From contig JANYAK010000057.1 in NCBI GenBank assembly GCA_025361335.1, positions 1-51,374 on the forward strand: 51,374 bases of DNA, read 5' to 3'. Both the position numbers and the translations under genes were made by a program. The notes below the pieces were generated by a model. That model had not been told where the DNA came from, made no database searches, and worked only from the letters and a program-made list of their open reading frames with translations. This DNA comes from Coriobacteriia bacterium. Its GTDB lineage: Bacteria; Actinomycetota; Coriobacteriia; Anaerosomatales; PALSA-660. Within the stretch, counting starts at the first letter, position 1; each line of letters opens with the position of its first letter. Shown in pieces: positions 8,673 to 17,264 of this stretch.

Positions 8673-9527
8673 ATGAAGCTCACCCCGCTCGACATCCACC
8701 ACAAGGAATTCCGACTCGCCCTCCGCGGATACAACCAGGAGGAGGTCGACCAATTCCTCGACGAGGTCGCCGACGAGTTCGAACGCCTCTTCAAGGAGAA
8801 CATCGACCAGGCGGAGAAGCTCGATGTCGCGAACGAGAAGGTCCGCGCGTACGCCGAGATCGAGAAGACCCTCCACAATACGATGCTGGCAGCGCAGACG
8901 TCAGCCGAGGAGATCAAGGCCAAGGCCGTGAAGGAGTCGGACGCGCTGCTGCGCGATGCCGAGATCAAGGCCAAGGAACTCGTGCAGTCCGCTCTCTCCG
9001 AGAAGCAGCGCACCCAGTCCGAGTTCATGCGCATCAAGGCTGCCGAGGATGAATTCCGGATGAAGTTCCGCTCCGTTCTCGAGGACTATATGCGCAACCT
9101 GCATGAGGTCCCGGTCGCGGCTGACGTCGCCGCGCTGGTGGGGCTCGCCGAGGCGGCTCCCGCCGACACGACGTCGCCCGTACGACCGGCGGCTCAGGAT
9201 GCGACGCCGGAGGCCGAACCTGCCGTGGAAGTCCCGCTGCCGGCCGACCCGGATCGGCCGCCGTTCATGGCGGCGGCCGAGCGGCAGCCGGACGTGGCGA
9301 TACGGCCGCGGGCCCACGTCGCCACGCGGCCCGACGAGAACACGCAGCCGTTGCCGCTCGAGGCTCCCACGCCGGGGGTCGCCCGGGGGCTGACGCTCGG
9401 TGAGATCGAGGCGCCGGACCTGCGTGCCGACGAGCCGATGTTCGAGGAGCCGGCGGAGTTCCCCGTCCCGCGTTTCGGCGGTTTCGGGGAGCGCGACGAC
9501 GACGTCGACATCGAAGAGATCGACTAG
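8673..9527 (+). CDS. divIVA: DivIVA-domain cell polarity/division protein
   Basis: 284 residues. The start at 8673 has AAAGGAA about 10 nt upstream and gives the canonical DivIVA N-terminus (MKLTPLDIHHKEFRLALRGY...EVDQFLDEV), the membrane-curvature-sensing part. A long coiled coil follows (about 30-150, Lys/Glu-rich). The last 130 or so residues are disordered, rich in Ala, Pro and acidic residues, ending in a DDDVDIEEID tail. It probably directs polar or septal growth with SepF and FtsZ. Confidence 0.92.
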   Translation: MKLTPLDIHHKEFRLALRGYNQEEVDQFLDEVADEFERLFKENIDQAEKLDVANEKVRAYAEIEKTLHNTMLAAQTSAEEIKAKAVKESDALLRDAEIKAKELVQSALSEKQRTQSEFMRIKAAEDEFRMKFRSVLEDYMRNLHEVPVAADVAALVGLAEAAPADTTSPVRPAAQDATPEAEPAVEVPLPADPDRPPFMAAAERQPDVAIRPRAHVATRPDENTQPLPLEAPTPGVARGLTLGEIEAPDLRADEPMFEEPAEFPVPRFGGFGERDDDVDIEEID

Positions 9528-9541
9528 GCGGCAGCGCGCGC

Positions 9542-9817
9542 ATGCACAGCGTCCGGATCGCCGTGCGAGTCACGCCGAGGTCGGGACGGGACGAGCTGGC
9601 GGGGTGGGCCGGCGGCGAGCTGATTGTTCGAGTGACCGCCGCTCCGGAGAGCGGCAAGGCGAATGCGGCGGTCTGCGTGGTTCTGGCTCGGGCTCTGGGC
9701 GTGCCGAAGTCGTCCGTGCGGGTCGTGCGCGGTCCGGGATCGCGGCACAAGTTGCTGGAAGTGGACGGTGTCGAGGAGTCGTTGGTCAGAGAGATCACAC
9801 GGGGACCGGGATCCTGA
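9542..9817 (+). CDS. yggU: DUF167 / YggU family protein
   Basis: 91 residues covering the whole DUF167 fold: RIAVRVTPRSGRDE near the start, then the family core APESGKANAAV and the GPGSRHK motif. The family is small and conserved with no established biochemical role. It follows divIVA by 14 bp and probably shares its transcript. Confidence 0.85.
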   Translation: MHSVRIAVRVTPRSGRDELAGWAGGELIVRVTAAPESGKANAAVCVVLARALGVPKSSVRVVRGPGSRHKLLEVDGVEESLVREITRGPGS

Positions 9818-9859
9818 CGGGCCGGCGCCCGCAGCGCAGCCGGACGGGGAGGGCGTGAC

Positions 9860-10132
9860 GTGAGCGACCAAGAGGCATCCCACGAGCGGATCCGCGTCCT
9901 GGTTGAGACATCCGAACGGGCGTTCAAGGGCTACGTCTACATGCCGGTCGCCGACGCGGGGTATCGCCTCTCGGACCACCTGAACAGCTACGACCACAAG
10001 TTCATCTGCCTGTCTGACGTGCAAGTGCTCGATCGCGGCCAACAGTACCGGGTCGGGGAGAGGCGCGAGTTCGTGGCCATAGCCATCACGTCGATCACGT
10101 ACATAACCCCGCTCCGGGACAACGAGCCTTAA
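9860..10132 (+). CDS. conserved-looking small protein of unknown function
   Basis: 90 residues from a GTG start (GGGAGGGCG upstream). The central region (about 20-60) reads GYVYMPVADAGYRLSDHLN then KFICLSDVQVLDRG, and the C-terminus has a beta-type VAIAITSITYITPL. There is no signal peptide, membrane segment or cysteine cluster. Predicted strands alternate with polar loops, like a small beta-barrel. I have a faint recollection of similar short proteins in Coriobacteriia (possibly DUF6812-type) but cannot verify it. Codon use matches the neighbours and it lies directly before the ileS T-box leader. Confidence 0.65.
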   Translation: MSDQEASHERIRVLVETSERAFKGYVYMPVADAGYRLSDHLNSYDHKFICLSDVQVLDRGQQYRVGERREFVAIAITSITYITPLRDNEP

Positions 10133-10135
10133 AGC

Positions 10136-10163
10136 CGCGCGGGAGTCTCTCGGGATCCGCGCG
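10136..10163 (+). terminator. imperfect GC hairpin after the small unknown gene
   Basis: CGCGCGGGA (10136-10144) pairs with TCCGCGCG (10156-10163) with one bulged base, 4 nt after the stop codon. It has no T-run, so it is a weak terminator candidate separating the divIVA transcript from ileS. Confidence 0.4.
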
Positions 10164-10226
10164 TCCTCGAGAACCAGCCTGCCCTGCCGCTCGGGTCCGG
10201 GGCGCCCCCGTCCGGAATCCCCCCGT

Positions 10227-10256
10227 TTGACCCATGCTGCGCCCGTCGGCTACCGT
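10227..10256 (+). promoter_or_regulatory. promoter of the ileS leader
   Basis: The -35 TTGACC (10227-10232) and -10 TACCGT (10251-10256) are separated by 18 bp. Transcription would start near 10263, just ahead of the T-box stem I. Confidence 0.7.
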
Positions 10257-10262
10257 AGGGGT

Positions 10263-10581
10263 CCACATGGCGCCCTCTCGGCGTCCCAGACTGGAACACA
10301 GGCGATGATGGGGACGAGTAGGGGAGATACACCCCTCCGGCCAGCGAGCGGGGACAGTGCGAGCCCGCGGCGAGGGACTCCACCGAAGATCACCCCGAAG
10401 CCTCGGACCGAACGGCGGCTGGCCGCCCAGTAGGCTCCGACGGGTGCGCTGCCCGTTATGACCAGGCGACCGAGTGGCGCGCGTGCCCAGCGGGGCGGCG
10501 CAAGCTGGGTGGTATCGCGGAGTGCTCATACAGGGCGCGCTTCGTCCCGGCGACTCGTGGACGAGCGTGCTCTTTTGCTTT
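10263..10581 (+). ncRNA. T-box riboswitch (tRNA-Ile), transcriptional
   Basis: Stem I has the 5' AGTA motif (10317-10320) opposite GAAG followed by the specifier codon ATC (10389-10391, Ile), with GGGG/CCCC pairing below. The conserved T-box sequence GGGTGGTATCGCGG is at 10507-10520. Its TGGT can pair with the ACCA end of uncharged tRNA-Ile, and CGTCCC (10543-10548) closes the antiterminator. The competing terminator is a 12-bp stem with one bulge (10535-10547 with 10559-10570) followed by TCTTTTGCTTT. Uncharged tRNA-Ile should promote read-through into ileS. Confidence 0.88.
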
Positions 10582-10619
10582 CGCCTCCTATGAGATCGAC
10601 GATGGACGGAAGGTTGACG

Positions 10620-13427
10620 ATGGCGGACAAGCCTGACTTCAAGCAGACGATGAACCTGCCCCAGACCGACTTCCCCATGAGGGCCGGCCTGTCCGAGAGG
10701 GAGCCGCACATGCTGCGGCTATGGGACGAGATGGATATCTACAAGCGCTCGCTGGACGTGAACGCCGGCGGCCCCACCTTCATCCTTCACGACGGCCCGC
10801 CCTACGCCAACGGGCACATCCACATGGGAACTGCGTTCAACAAGGTGTTCAAGGACCTCGTGGTCAAGTACAAGACCATGCGCGGCTATCAGGCGCCCTA
10901 CGTCCCGGGCTGGGACTGTCACGGCCAGCCGATCGAGCACCAGGTCGAGCGCAACCTCGGTCCCGAGCGGATGAAGACGATTTCGCGTACGGAGCTGCGT
11001 GCGCTGTGCCGCGAGTACGCTCTGGAGTTCGTGGACGTGCAGCGTGCCGAGTTCCAGCGGCTCGGGGTCCGTGGCGACTTCGGGGACCCGTACCTCACGC
11101 TCAACCATGAGTACGAGGCCGGCAACGTACGGATATTCAAGACCATGTACGACCGCGGCATGATCCACAAGGGCGCCAAGCCGATCCACTGGTGCGTGCG
11201 CTGCAAGACCGCGCTGGCCGAGGCCGAGATCGAGTACTCCGACGAACTCTCGGACTCCATCTACGTCAAGTTCGAGTTCACGTCCAGACCTGAGGCGTTC
11301 GCGCAGGTGAGCGAACCTGTCTCCGTCGTCATATGGACGACCACTCCCTGGACGCTGCCGGCCAATGTCGCCGTCACCCTGGCCGAGAAGGCCGACTACG
11401 TGGGGGTGCGCGTGGGCGGCGACGTCCTCGTGATGGCCGAGGCGCTGGTCACATCGGTTGCCGCTGCCGCGGGCTGGGTCGGCTACGAGGTCCTGCCTCA
11501 GCGGGTGAAGGGCTCGGAGCTGGCCGGGCTGAAGTACCGGCAGCCGGTCCACGACGGTGTCGAGGGTGTCATCATCACGGGCGAGCACGTCGAGCTCACG
11601 ACGGGATCGGGGGCCGTACATACCGCGCCGGGTCACGGCGAGGAGGACTACTTGGTGGGCCGCCGGTTCGGCCTGCCGATGCCGATGCCGGTCGATGACG
11701 AAGGCCGGTTCGACGCGGGCGGCGGGCCGTTCGCGGGCATGCAGGTGTGGGAAGCCAACCCCACCATCATCGAATGGCTCCGCGAGCGCGGGACCCTCGT
11801 CGCCGCGGGCACGATCAGTCACAGCTACCCCCACTGTTGGCGCTGCAAGCGGCCGGTCATCTTCCGCGCGACCGAGCAGTGGTTCGTGTCGATGGACGAG
11901 GCCGCCCAGGGTGTCCGCCCGCTGCGAGAGGGCGCGATGGACGCCATCGGGAAAGTCGAATGGATTCCCGGATGGTCGGTCAACCGGATGTCGGCGATGG
12001 TGGGCGACCGGCCCGACTGGTGCATCTCGCGCCAGCGCGCCTGGGGCGTGCCGATCCCCGTGTTCACCTGTCGCACGTGCGGCGAGACTGTGGCGAACGA
12101 CTCGACGTTCGACGCGGTCATCGCCCTGTGGGAGGTCGAGGGCGCGGACTCGTGGTTCATCCGGGAGCCGTCCGAGTACCTTCCCGCCGGCACCGCCTGC
12201 CCGCGCTGCGGAGGGACCGATCTCAAGGCCGAGCAAGACATCCTCGACGTCTGGTGGGAGTCCGGGGTGTCGCACACCAGCGTGCTGGAGGCCCGCCCCG
12301 AGCTGCGCCGTCCGGCCGACATGTACCTGGAGGGCAGCGACCAGCATCGCGGCTGGTTCCAGTCCGGCCTGCTCACGAGTGTGGGTGCCTACGATGAGCC
12401 GCCCTTCCGCTCGGTGCTGACGCACGGATTCATAGTCGACGGCGAAGGTCGCAAGATGTCGAAGTCGCTGGGCAACGTGGTCTCACCCATCGACGTGGTG
12501 GCGAAGTCGGGGGCGGACATAATCCGCCTGTGGGCGTGTTCGGCCGACTACAGCCAGGACGTCTCCGTGTCCGGCGAGATCCTCGACCGGACCAGCGAGG
12601 CCTACCGTCGCATCCGCAACACGTTCCGGTTCCTGTTGTCCAACCTGTACGACTACGATCCCGCGGACGCCGTGCCGTTCGATGAGATGTACGAGCTGGA
12701 CCGCTACGCCATGGTCAGCCTCGCGGACCTGGTCGATCGCGTCACAGCCGCGTACGACGAATGGCGCTTCCACATGGTCTACCGCCACCTGTACGACTAC
12801 TGCGTGGTCGACCTCTCCTCGTTCTATCTGGATGTTCTCAAGGATCGTCTGTACGCCGACGAGGCGGCCGGTCACGGGCGACGCAGCGCTCAGACGGTGC
12901 TTGCGGCGATGCTCGGGGCGATGGTGCGGCTGGTCGCTCCGGTGCTCACCTTCACCTCCGAGGAGATCTGGCTGTCCATGCCGGAAGCCCTGCGCGAGGG
13001 CGCCGCGTCGGTCCAGCTCTCGGGCTGGCCGACCGTGGACGTGCCGGCCGCCGATGCCGCGCGGTTGCGTGCGGCCTACGCGACCGTGCTCGCGGCACGG
13101 GAAGAGGTCACGAAGGCCCTCGAGCTGGCACGTAGTGCCGGCGTCGTCGGCAAGAGCCAGGAGGCCCGAGTCGTTCTGGTCGCACCGCAGGACACGATCA
13201 CCGTCCTGCGCGAGCGCGGCGGGCGCGAACTGGCGGACATGTTCATCGTCTCTGAGGTCGTGCTCGTCGTCGGGGAGGCTCCCGCCTCCGCTCCGGCCGC
13301 TGTCACCGTGGAGCCGGCCGCCGGATCGAAGTGCCCGCGGTGCTGGAATCACCGCACGGATATCGGCGCGGACGCCGCCTGCCCGGACCTCTGCGGCCGT
13401 TGCGCACGCGTGGTGTCGGCCCTGTGA
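10620..13427 (+). CDS. ileS: isoleucyl-tRNA synthetase
   Basis: 935 residues, class I synthetase of bacterial IleRS type 1 length. The HIGH-equivalent motif lies in PYANGHIHMG (61-70), the KMSKS loop starts at Lys612 (GRKMSKSLGN), and a CP1 editing domain lies between them. The C-terminus carries the IleRS zinc site: CPRCWNH, then CPDLCGRC. The ATG at 10620 is preferred (GGAAGG 6 nt upstream, family-like N-terminus) over an Arg-rich extension back to 10458 that would run through the T-box. It charges tRNA-Ile and is controlled by the T-box leader just upstream. Confidence 0.95.
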   Translation: MADKPDFKQTMNLPQTDFPMRAGLSEREPHMLRLWDEMDIYKRSLDVNAGGPTFILHDGPPYANGHIHMGTAFNKVFKDLVVKYKTMRGYQAPYVPGWDCHGQPIEHQVERNLGPERMKTISRTELRALCREYALEFVDVQRAEFQRLGVRGDFGDPYLTLNHEYEAGNVRIFKTMYDRGMIHKGAKPIHWCVRCKTALAEAEIEYSDELSDSIYVKFEFTSRPEAFAQVSEPVSVVIWTTTPWTLPANVAVTLAEKADYVGVRVGGDVLVMAEALVTSVAAAAGWVGYEVLPQRVKGSELAGLKYRQPVHDGVEGVIITGEHVELTTGSGAVHTAPGHGEEDYLVGRRFGLPMPMPVDDEGRFDAGGGPFAGMQVWEANPTIIEWLRERGTLVAAGTISHSYPHCWRCKRPVIFRATEQWFVSMDEAAQGVRPLREGAMDAIGKVEWIPGWSVNRMSAMVGDRPDWCISRQRAWGVPIPVFTCRTCGETVANDSTFDAVIALWEVEGADSWFIREPSEYLPAGTACPRCGGTDLKAEQDILDVWWESGVSHTSVLEARPELRRPADMYLEGSDQHRGWFQSGLLTSVGAYDEPPFRSVLTHGFIVDGEGRKMSKSLGNVVSPIDVVAKSGADIIRLWACSADYSQDVSVSGEILDRTSEAYRRIRNTFRFLLSNLYDYDPADAVPFDEMYELDRYAMVSLADLVDRVTAAYDEWRFHMVYRHLYDYCVVDLSSFYLDVLKDRLYADEAAGHGRRSAQTVLAAMLGAMVRLVAPVLTFTSEEIWLSMPEALREGAASVQLSGWPTVDVPAADAARLRAAYATVLAAREEVTKALELARSAGVVGKSQEARVVLVAPQDTITVLRERGGRELADMFIVSEVVLVVGEAPASAPAAVTVEPAAGSKCPRCWNHRTDIGADAACPDLCGRCARVVSAL

Positions 13428-13467
13428 CCGTCGAGGCCACGGCTGCATAGACCGCGCACGCCGATGG

Positions 13468-13473
13468 TATACT
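13468..13473 (+). promoter_or_regulatory. -10 element (TATACT) ahead of the dksA-like gene
   Basis: TATACT lies 86 bp before the start at 13559. The -35 region is GC-rich and indistinct. The predicted start site (about 13480) falls right before the 9-bp hairpin at 13484-13510. Confidence 0.5.
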
Positions 13474-13483
13474 CAACATAGGC

Positions 13484-13510
13484 GCGACCCCCGCACCGCT
13501 GGGGGGTCGC
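13484..13510 (+). terminator. GCGACCCCC/GGGGGTCGC hairpin in the ileS - dksA-like gap
   Basis: A perfect 9-bp stem (13484-13492 with 13502-13510) with a 9-nt loop. It may terminate ileS. It also begins within a few bases of the predicted downstream start site, so it could instead cap the 5' end of the next mRNA. Confidence 0.45.
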
Positions 13511-13558
13511 CGTTCGTAGTGCGCGAAGAACACCCCACGGACCGGAGGTCCTTTGAAC

Positions 13559-13924
13559 ATGGACGCCAGCAGTCTTGCCGAATTGAGAGCGGTCCTCGAG
13601 GCCGAGCGTGCGCGTCTGGCTGATGAGTTGGTCGACCTCGAGCGCGACAGCTCGACCAACCTCTCCGATCAGAGCGGCGAGAACAACTACCGGGACCACA
13701 TGGCGGATCAGGGAACGGCCACGTTCGGCAAGGAGCTCGAGATGTCGCTCGAGGGCAACGCCCGCGAGCTGTACGCGCAGGTCGAGCGGGCGCTGGCCCG
13801 GCTTGACGCCGGCGAGTTCGGCAAGTGCGTTCGTTGCGGAGCCGACGTGGGTGTCGACCGGCTGCATGCGATGCCGGCCGCCGAGCTGTGCATCACTTGC
13901 AAGGAATGGGAAGAGTCCCGCTAG
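13559..13924 (+). CDS. TraR/DksA-type zinc-finger protein
   Basis: 121 residues from the ATG at 13559 (CGGAGG 10 nt upstream). An N-terminal helical hairpin (about 5-95) is followed by a four-Cys zinc ribbon, CVRCG...CITC, near the C-terminus. This is the TraR/DksA-C4 class known for RNA polymerase secondary-channel factors. The DxxDxA tip of true DksA is not obvious; SDQSGENNYRDH occupies that region. In several Gram-positives such a gene (yteA type) lies beside lspA and rluD, as here. It likely modulates transcription, but the target is unknown. Confidence 0.82.
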   Translation: MDASSLAELRAVLEAERARLADELVDLERDSSTNLSDQSGENNYRDHMADQGTATFGKELEMSLEGNARELYAQVERALARLDAGEFGKCVRCGADVGVDRLHAMPAAELCITCKEWEESR

Positions 13925-14460
13925 TGCTTCGCCGCCCCGCGACCGTCTTCGCGGCCGTATTCGCCGGAGTCATCGCAGCGGATCAGCTCACCAAGTACCT
14001 GGTCCGTACGCTCATGGCGCCCCCAGGCACCTCGTGGCCGCTGGTCGGACGGCTTCTGCGCCTGACCTACGTCCGGAACACGGGGGCCGCCTTCGGGATG
14101 CTTCCCGGGCACCAGAGCGTGTTCGTGACCGTCTCGATCCTGATGCTCGCCGGAGTGGCCGTGTATTGGTTCCGCGTCCGCCCGAGGAGGGCTCTGCTCG
14201 TCTTCGCGCTGGCCCTGCTGTCGGCCGGAGCACTCGGCAACCTGATCGAACGCATCGCCTCCGGGCGGGTCACGGACTTCATTCAAGTCCCGTTCGACTT
14301 CCCGGTGTTCAACGTCGCGGATTCGGCGATCGTGGTAGGAGTCGGCCTTCTCCTGTGGTGGATCCTGTTCGGTCCGGCGGAACATTGGGCCGCTTCGGGA
14401 GGTTCCCCAGGCGTCGCGAAGTCCCTCCCCAACGGCGACGGAGAGGTGTCCCATGTCTGA
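13924..14460 (+). CDS. lspA: lipoprotein signal peptidase
   Basis: 178 residues from the GTG overlapping the upstream TAG (TAGTG) with GGGAAGAG in front; an ATG at 13906 is in frame but has no usable ribosome site. Four membrane helices carry the family signatures DQLTK, RNTGAAFG and GALGNLIER, with catalytic aspartates in VTDFI and FNVADSAI. It cleaves the signal peptide of diacylglyceryl-modified prolipoproteins such as PstS in this window. It overlaps rluD by 8 bp. Confidence 0.95.
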   Translation: MLRRPATVFAAVFAGVIAADQLTKYLVRTLMAPPGTSWPLVGRLLRLTYVRNTGAAFGMLPGHQSVFVTVSILMLAGVAVYWFRVRPRRALLVFALALLSAGALGNLIERIASGRVTDFIQVPFDFPVFNVADSAIVVGVGLLLWWILFGPAEHWAASGGSPGVAKSLPNGDGEVSHV

Positions 14461-15463
14461 CAAGGGGCTGTTGACGCACACCGTTCGCGGCGACGACGTG
14501 GACAGTCGCATCGATGTGCTGCTCGCGGAGATCGATCTCGTGGCGAGTCGGGCTGTCGCGCAGAAGCTCATCGAACGCAACTGCGTCCGGGTGAACGGCC
14601 AGACCGTGAACAAGCGTCACAGGGTCAGGTCCGGAGACCACATCACCGTCGAGATCCCGCCGTCCCAGAGCTCGGACCTTATCGCCGAGGACGTGGCGCT
14701 GGACATCCGCTTCGAGGATCCCGACATGATCGTGCTGTCGAAGGCGGCCGGCATGGTCGTCCATCCGGCACACGGCCACTGGTCGGGCACCCTCGTTCAC
14801 GCCCTCCTCGGGCATAGCGACGACCTCGGCACCCTTGCGGGAGAAGAACGGCCGGGGATCGTGCATCGCTTGGACAAGGACACGTCAGGCCTGATGCTCG
14901 TCGCGAAGAACGACGACACCCAGCGCGCGCTGTCGTCAGCCATACAGCAGCGGCTGGTAGACAGGCGCTATCTCACGCTGGTGCACGGCAGGATCGTGCC
15001 CGACAGCGGGATGATCGACGCTCCGATCGGGCGTCACCCCAAGGATCGGCAGAAGATGTGGGTGACCGACTCTTCCGGATCCAGACAGGCCGTGACGTCG
15101 TTCCGCGTCTTGGAGCGCTTCGAGGCAGGCGCGACAGATGATGGGTACACCCTGATCGAGTGCAAGCTTCAGACAGGACGCACGCATCAGATACGGGTGC
15201 ACCTCGCCTACATCCAGCACCCCGTCGTCGGGGACCAGCTCTACGGACGCCGCAACATCAAGCACGACTTGGGGCTCGAGAGGCAGTTCCTTCACAGCTA
15301 CCGCCTCGCGCTCGAGCATCCGGTGACGGGAGACTCTCTGGCAATCGTCGACCCGCTGCCACGCGACCTCGCGGATGCGCTGCGTTCCATCGGGGATCGC
15401 AGTACCGGTCGGACGTCCGTAGGCGAAGAGGTCCTGCCCGGGGTGCTCGACGCGAACGTGTGA
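14453..15463 (+). CDS. rluD: RluA/RluD-family 23S rRNA pseudouridine synthase
   Basis: 336 residues. An S4 RNA-binding domain (about 15-75) is followed by the pseudouridine synthase core with catalytic Asp in HRLDKDTSGL and the QTGRTHQIRVHL motif. The lspA-rluD pairing is widespread. The C-terminal 30 residues after the core are non-conserved. The exact target uridines cannot be read from sequence; RluD of E. coli acts on helix 69 of 23S rRNA. Confidence 0.9.
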   Translation: MSDKGLLTHTVRGDDVDSRIDVLLAEIDLVASRAVAQKLIERNCVRVNGQTVNKRHRVRSGDHITVEIPPSQSSDLIAEDVALDIRFEDPDMIVLSKAAGMVVHPAHGHWSGTLVHALLGHSDDLGTLAGEERPGIVHRLDKDTSGLMLVAKNDDTQRALSSAIQQRLVDRRYLTLVHGRIVPDSGMIDAPIGRHPKDRQKMWVTDSSGSRQAVTSFRVLERFEAGATDDGYTLIECKLQTGRTHQIRVHLAYIQHPVVGDQLYGRRNIKHDLGLERQFLHSYRLALEHPVTGDSLAIVDPLPRDLADALRSIGDRSTGRTSVGEEVLPGVLDANV

Positions 15464-15555
15464 TCGCCCGTTCGCCGGGTGGTCGGATGCTCGTGTCGGA
15501 GATGTCGGGTATAACGGAGTCAGGCCTCACGCGGACGGAACGGTTGGGAGTGATC

Positions 15556-15927
15556 ATGGGCAAGCGCGTTCTTGTGGTCGAGGACGACCCGCAGAACTCG
15601 TACCTGATCGGGTTCATCCTCGAGAGGAACGGCTACGAGGTGGTCACGGCAGCCGACGGCGAGGAGGCGATAGCCGCGGTCGAAGCCCAGCTACCCGACC
15701 TCATCCTGATGGACATGCTCCTGCCTCGCATGGACGGGTACGAAGCGACGCGGGCGCTCAAGGCGAGCGCCGAGACCAGGGATGTGCCCATCGTCGCTCT
15801 CACGGCCTACTCGATGAAGGGCGATCGCGAGAGGATACTCGAAAGCGGGTGCGACGGTTACATCAGCAAGCCGATCGACCCCGAGACATTCGTTTCCGAC
15901 ATGGAGAGATACTTCGAGGGTGCCTGA
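15556..15927 (+). CDS. single-domain response regulator (DivK/CheY-like)
   Basis: 123 residues, one receiver domain and no output domain. The acidic pocket is in VVEDDPQN, the phospho-acceptor is Asp53 (LILMDMLLP), the conserved Thr is in VALTAYSMKGD and the Lys is in YISKPIDP. The KPIDPETF ending resembles DivK-type regulators. The ATG at 15556 has GGGAG 5 nt upstream. It is the first of four co-oriented signalling genes, so it may shuttle phosphate to or from the kinase encoded next. Confidence 0.88.
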   Translation: MGKRVLVVEDDPQNSYLIGFILERNGYEVVTAADGEEAIAAVEAQLPDLILMDMLLPRMDGYEATRALKASAETRDVPIVALTAYSMKGDRERILESGCDGYISKPIDPETFVSDMERYFEGA

Positions 15928-15984
15928 CACGACGCGACCCAACCCAGGCCAGCCGAGCCCCAGCGGGCCGTGGCCGGTGGTCCG

Positions 15985-17256
15985 ATGAGAGTCCTGGTCG
16001 TCGATGACGACGAGGCGAGCCGCTATCTGGCCGCCGCCCTCCTGAAGGCCCATGGGCACGACGTGGTCGAGGCGCGCGACGGGCGCGAGGCTCTCGACAA
16101 GGCCCGAGGCGGCGGCATCGATATCGTCGTCTCCGACATCCTGATGCCCGTGATGGATGGCTATACCTTCCTGCGCGAGTGGAAGGCCGATGCGTCCCTG
16201 TCGGCCGCGCCGGTCATCTTCTACACCGCGTCATATACGGAGCCGGAGGACCGGCGTTTCGCTGAACGGCTCGGCGCGGACGTCTTCATGGTCAAGCCGC
16301 AGGAACCCGAGGTGTTCGTGGCCACCGTAGAGGACACCTTCACCCGCAGCGGCGGCGAGACCATCGGCTCCAAGCCTCCCGAGCTTCGGCGGGAGAGTGA
16401 CGTTCTCCGAGACTACAGCGCCCGGATCGTGGCGAAGCTGGAGCAGAAGGTCGTGGAGCTCGACGGCGCGAATCGCGACCTGACGCGTACTGTCGGGGTG
16501 CTCTCGGACGAGGTGGAGGTCAAGGAGGCGCTGATCGAGCAACTGACGGCGGACGCCGACGAGACACGCCGGGTCGAGGAGATGAAGTCGGGCTTCGTCT
16601 CGATGGTCTCCCATGAGCTGCGCACGCCGTTGACCTCCGTGATCGGCTACACCGACCTCCTGGAACAGATGGACACGCCCGAGAACATCGGACTGTTTCA
16701 TCAGTTCCTTGGCAAGATCCACGATTCCGCGGATCGCATGCGCTCGCTTGTCGACAACCTGCTCGACGTGTCGCGGATCCAGACAGGACCCGTCCGTCCC
16801 GAACTCGAGTCGGTCGACGCCGCCGAGTTCGTCAAGGCCGAAGTCGGGTGGACCCAGGTTCCCGCAGGCAGGTCCGTACACTTCACAGGCCAGTCTGGGG
16901 GGTGCCGGATCTTCGTCGACCGGTCGCGGCTCGGCAGGGCGATCCGGCATCTCATCGGCAACGCGTTGAAGTATTCGCCGGACGGCGGGGATGTCGAGGT
17001 CAGTGTCTCGTATGATGAAGAGTACCTCCGCATCGCGGTCGCCGACGAGGGTATCGGCATAGCGCCCGGTGAGTTGGCGCACGTGTTCGACCGGTTCGTC
17101 CAAGCAGACATGTCCGACACGCGCTCGTTCGGCGGGATCGGTGTCGGGCTCTACCTCGCGAGGCAGACCGTCGAGGCCCACAGGGGGTTGATCGAGGTCG
17201 TCAGCACGGAGGGCGAGGGGTCGGTGTTCACCATCGTGCTCCCGGTCATAGCGTAA
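15985..17256 (+). CDS. receiver-histidine kinase hybrid, cytosolic
   Basis: 423 residues, no membrane segment. Order: N-terminal receiver (1-118; Asp51 in SDILMP), coiled-coil linker (about 145-195, LEQKVVELDGANRDL), HisKA with phospho-His210 (MVSHELRTPL), then HATPase with N-box IGNALKYSPDGG, DEGIGIAPGE and GIGVGLYLARQTVEAH. With an input receiver instead of a sensor, the kinase is probably controlled by phosphorylation from another kinase. The upstream receiver and the downstream regulator and kinase are candidate partners. Confidence 0.9.
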   Translation: MRVLVVDDDEASRYLAAALLKAHGHDVVEARDGREALDKARGGGIDIVVSDILMPVMDGYTFLREWKADASLSAAPVIFYTASYTEPEDRRFAERLGADVFMVKPQEPEVFVATVEDTFTRSGGETIGSKPPELRRESDVLRDYSARIVAKLEQKVVELDGANRDLTRTVGVLSDEVEVKEALIEQLTADADETRRVEEMKSGFVSMVSHELRTPLTSVIGYTDLLEQMDTPENIGLFHQFLGKIHDSADRMRSLVDNLLDVSRIQTGPVRPELESVDAAEFVKAEVGWTQVPAGRSVHFTGQSGGCRIFVDRSRLGRAIRHLIGNALKYSPDGGDVEVSVSYDEEYLRIAVADEGIGIAPGELAHVFDRFVQADMSDTRSFGGIGVGLYLARQTVEAHRGLIEVVSTEGEGSVFTIVLPVIA

Positions 17257-17264
17257 GGAAGGCC

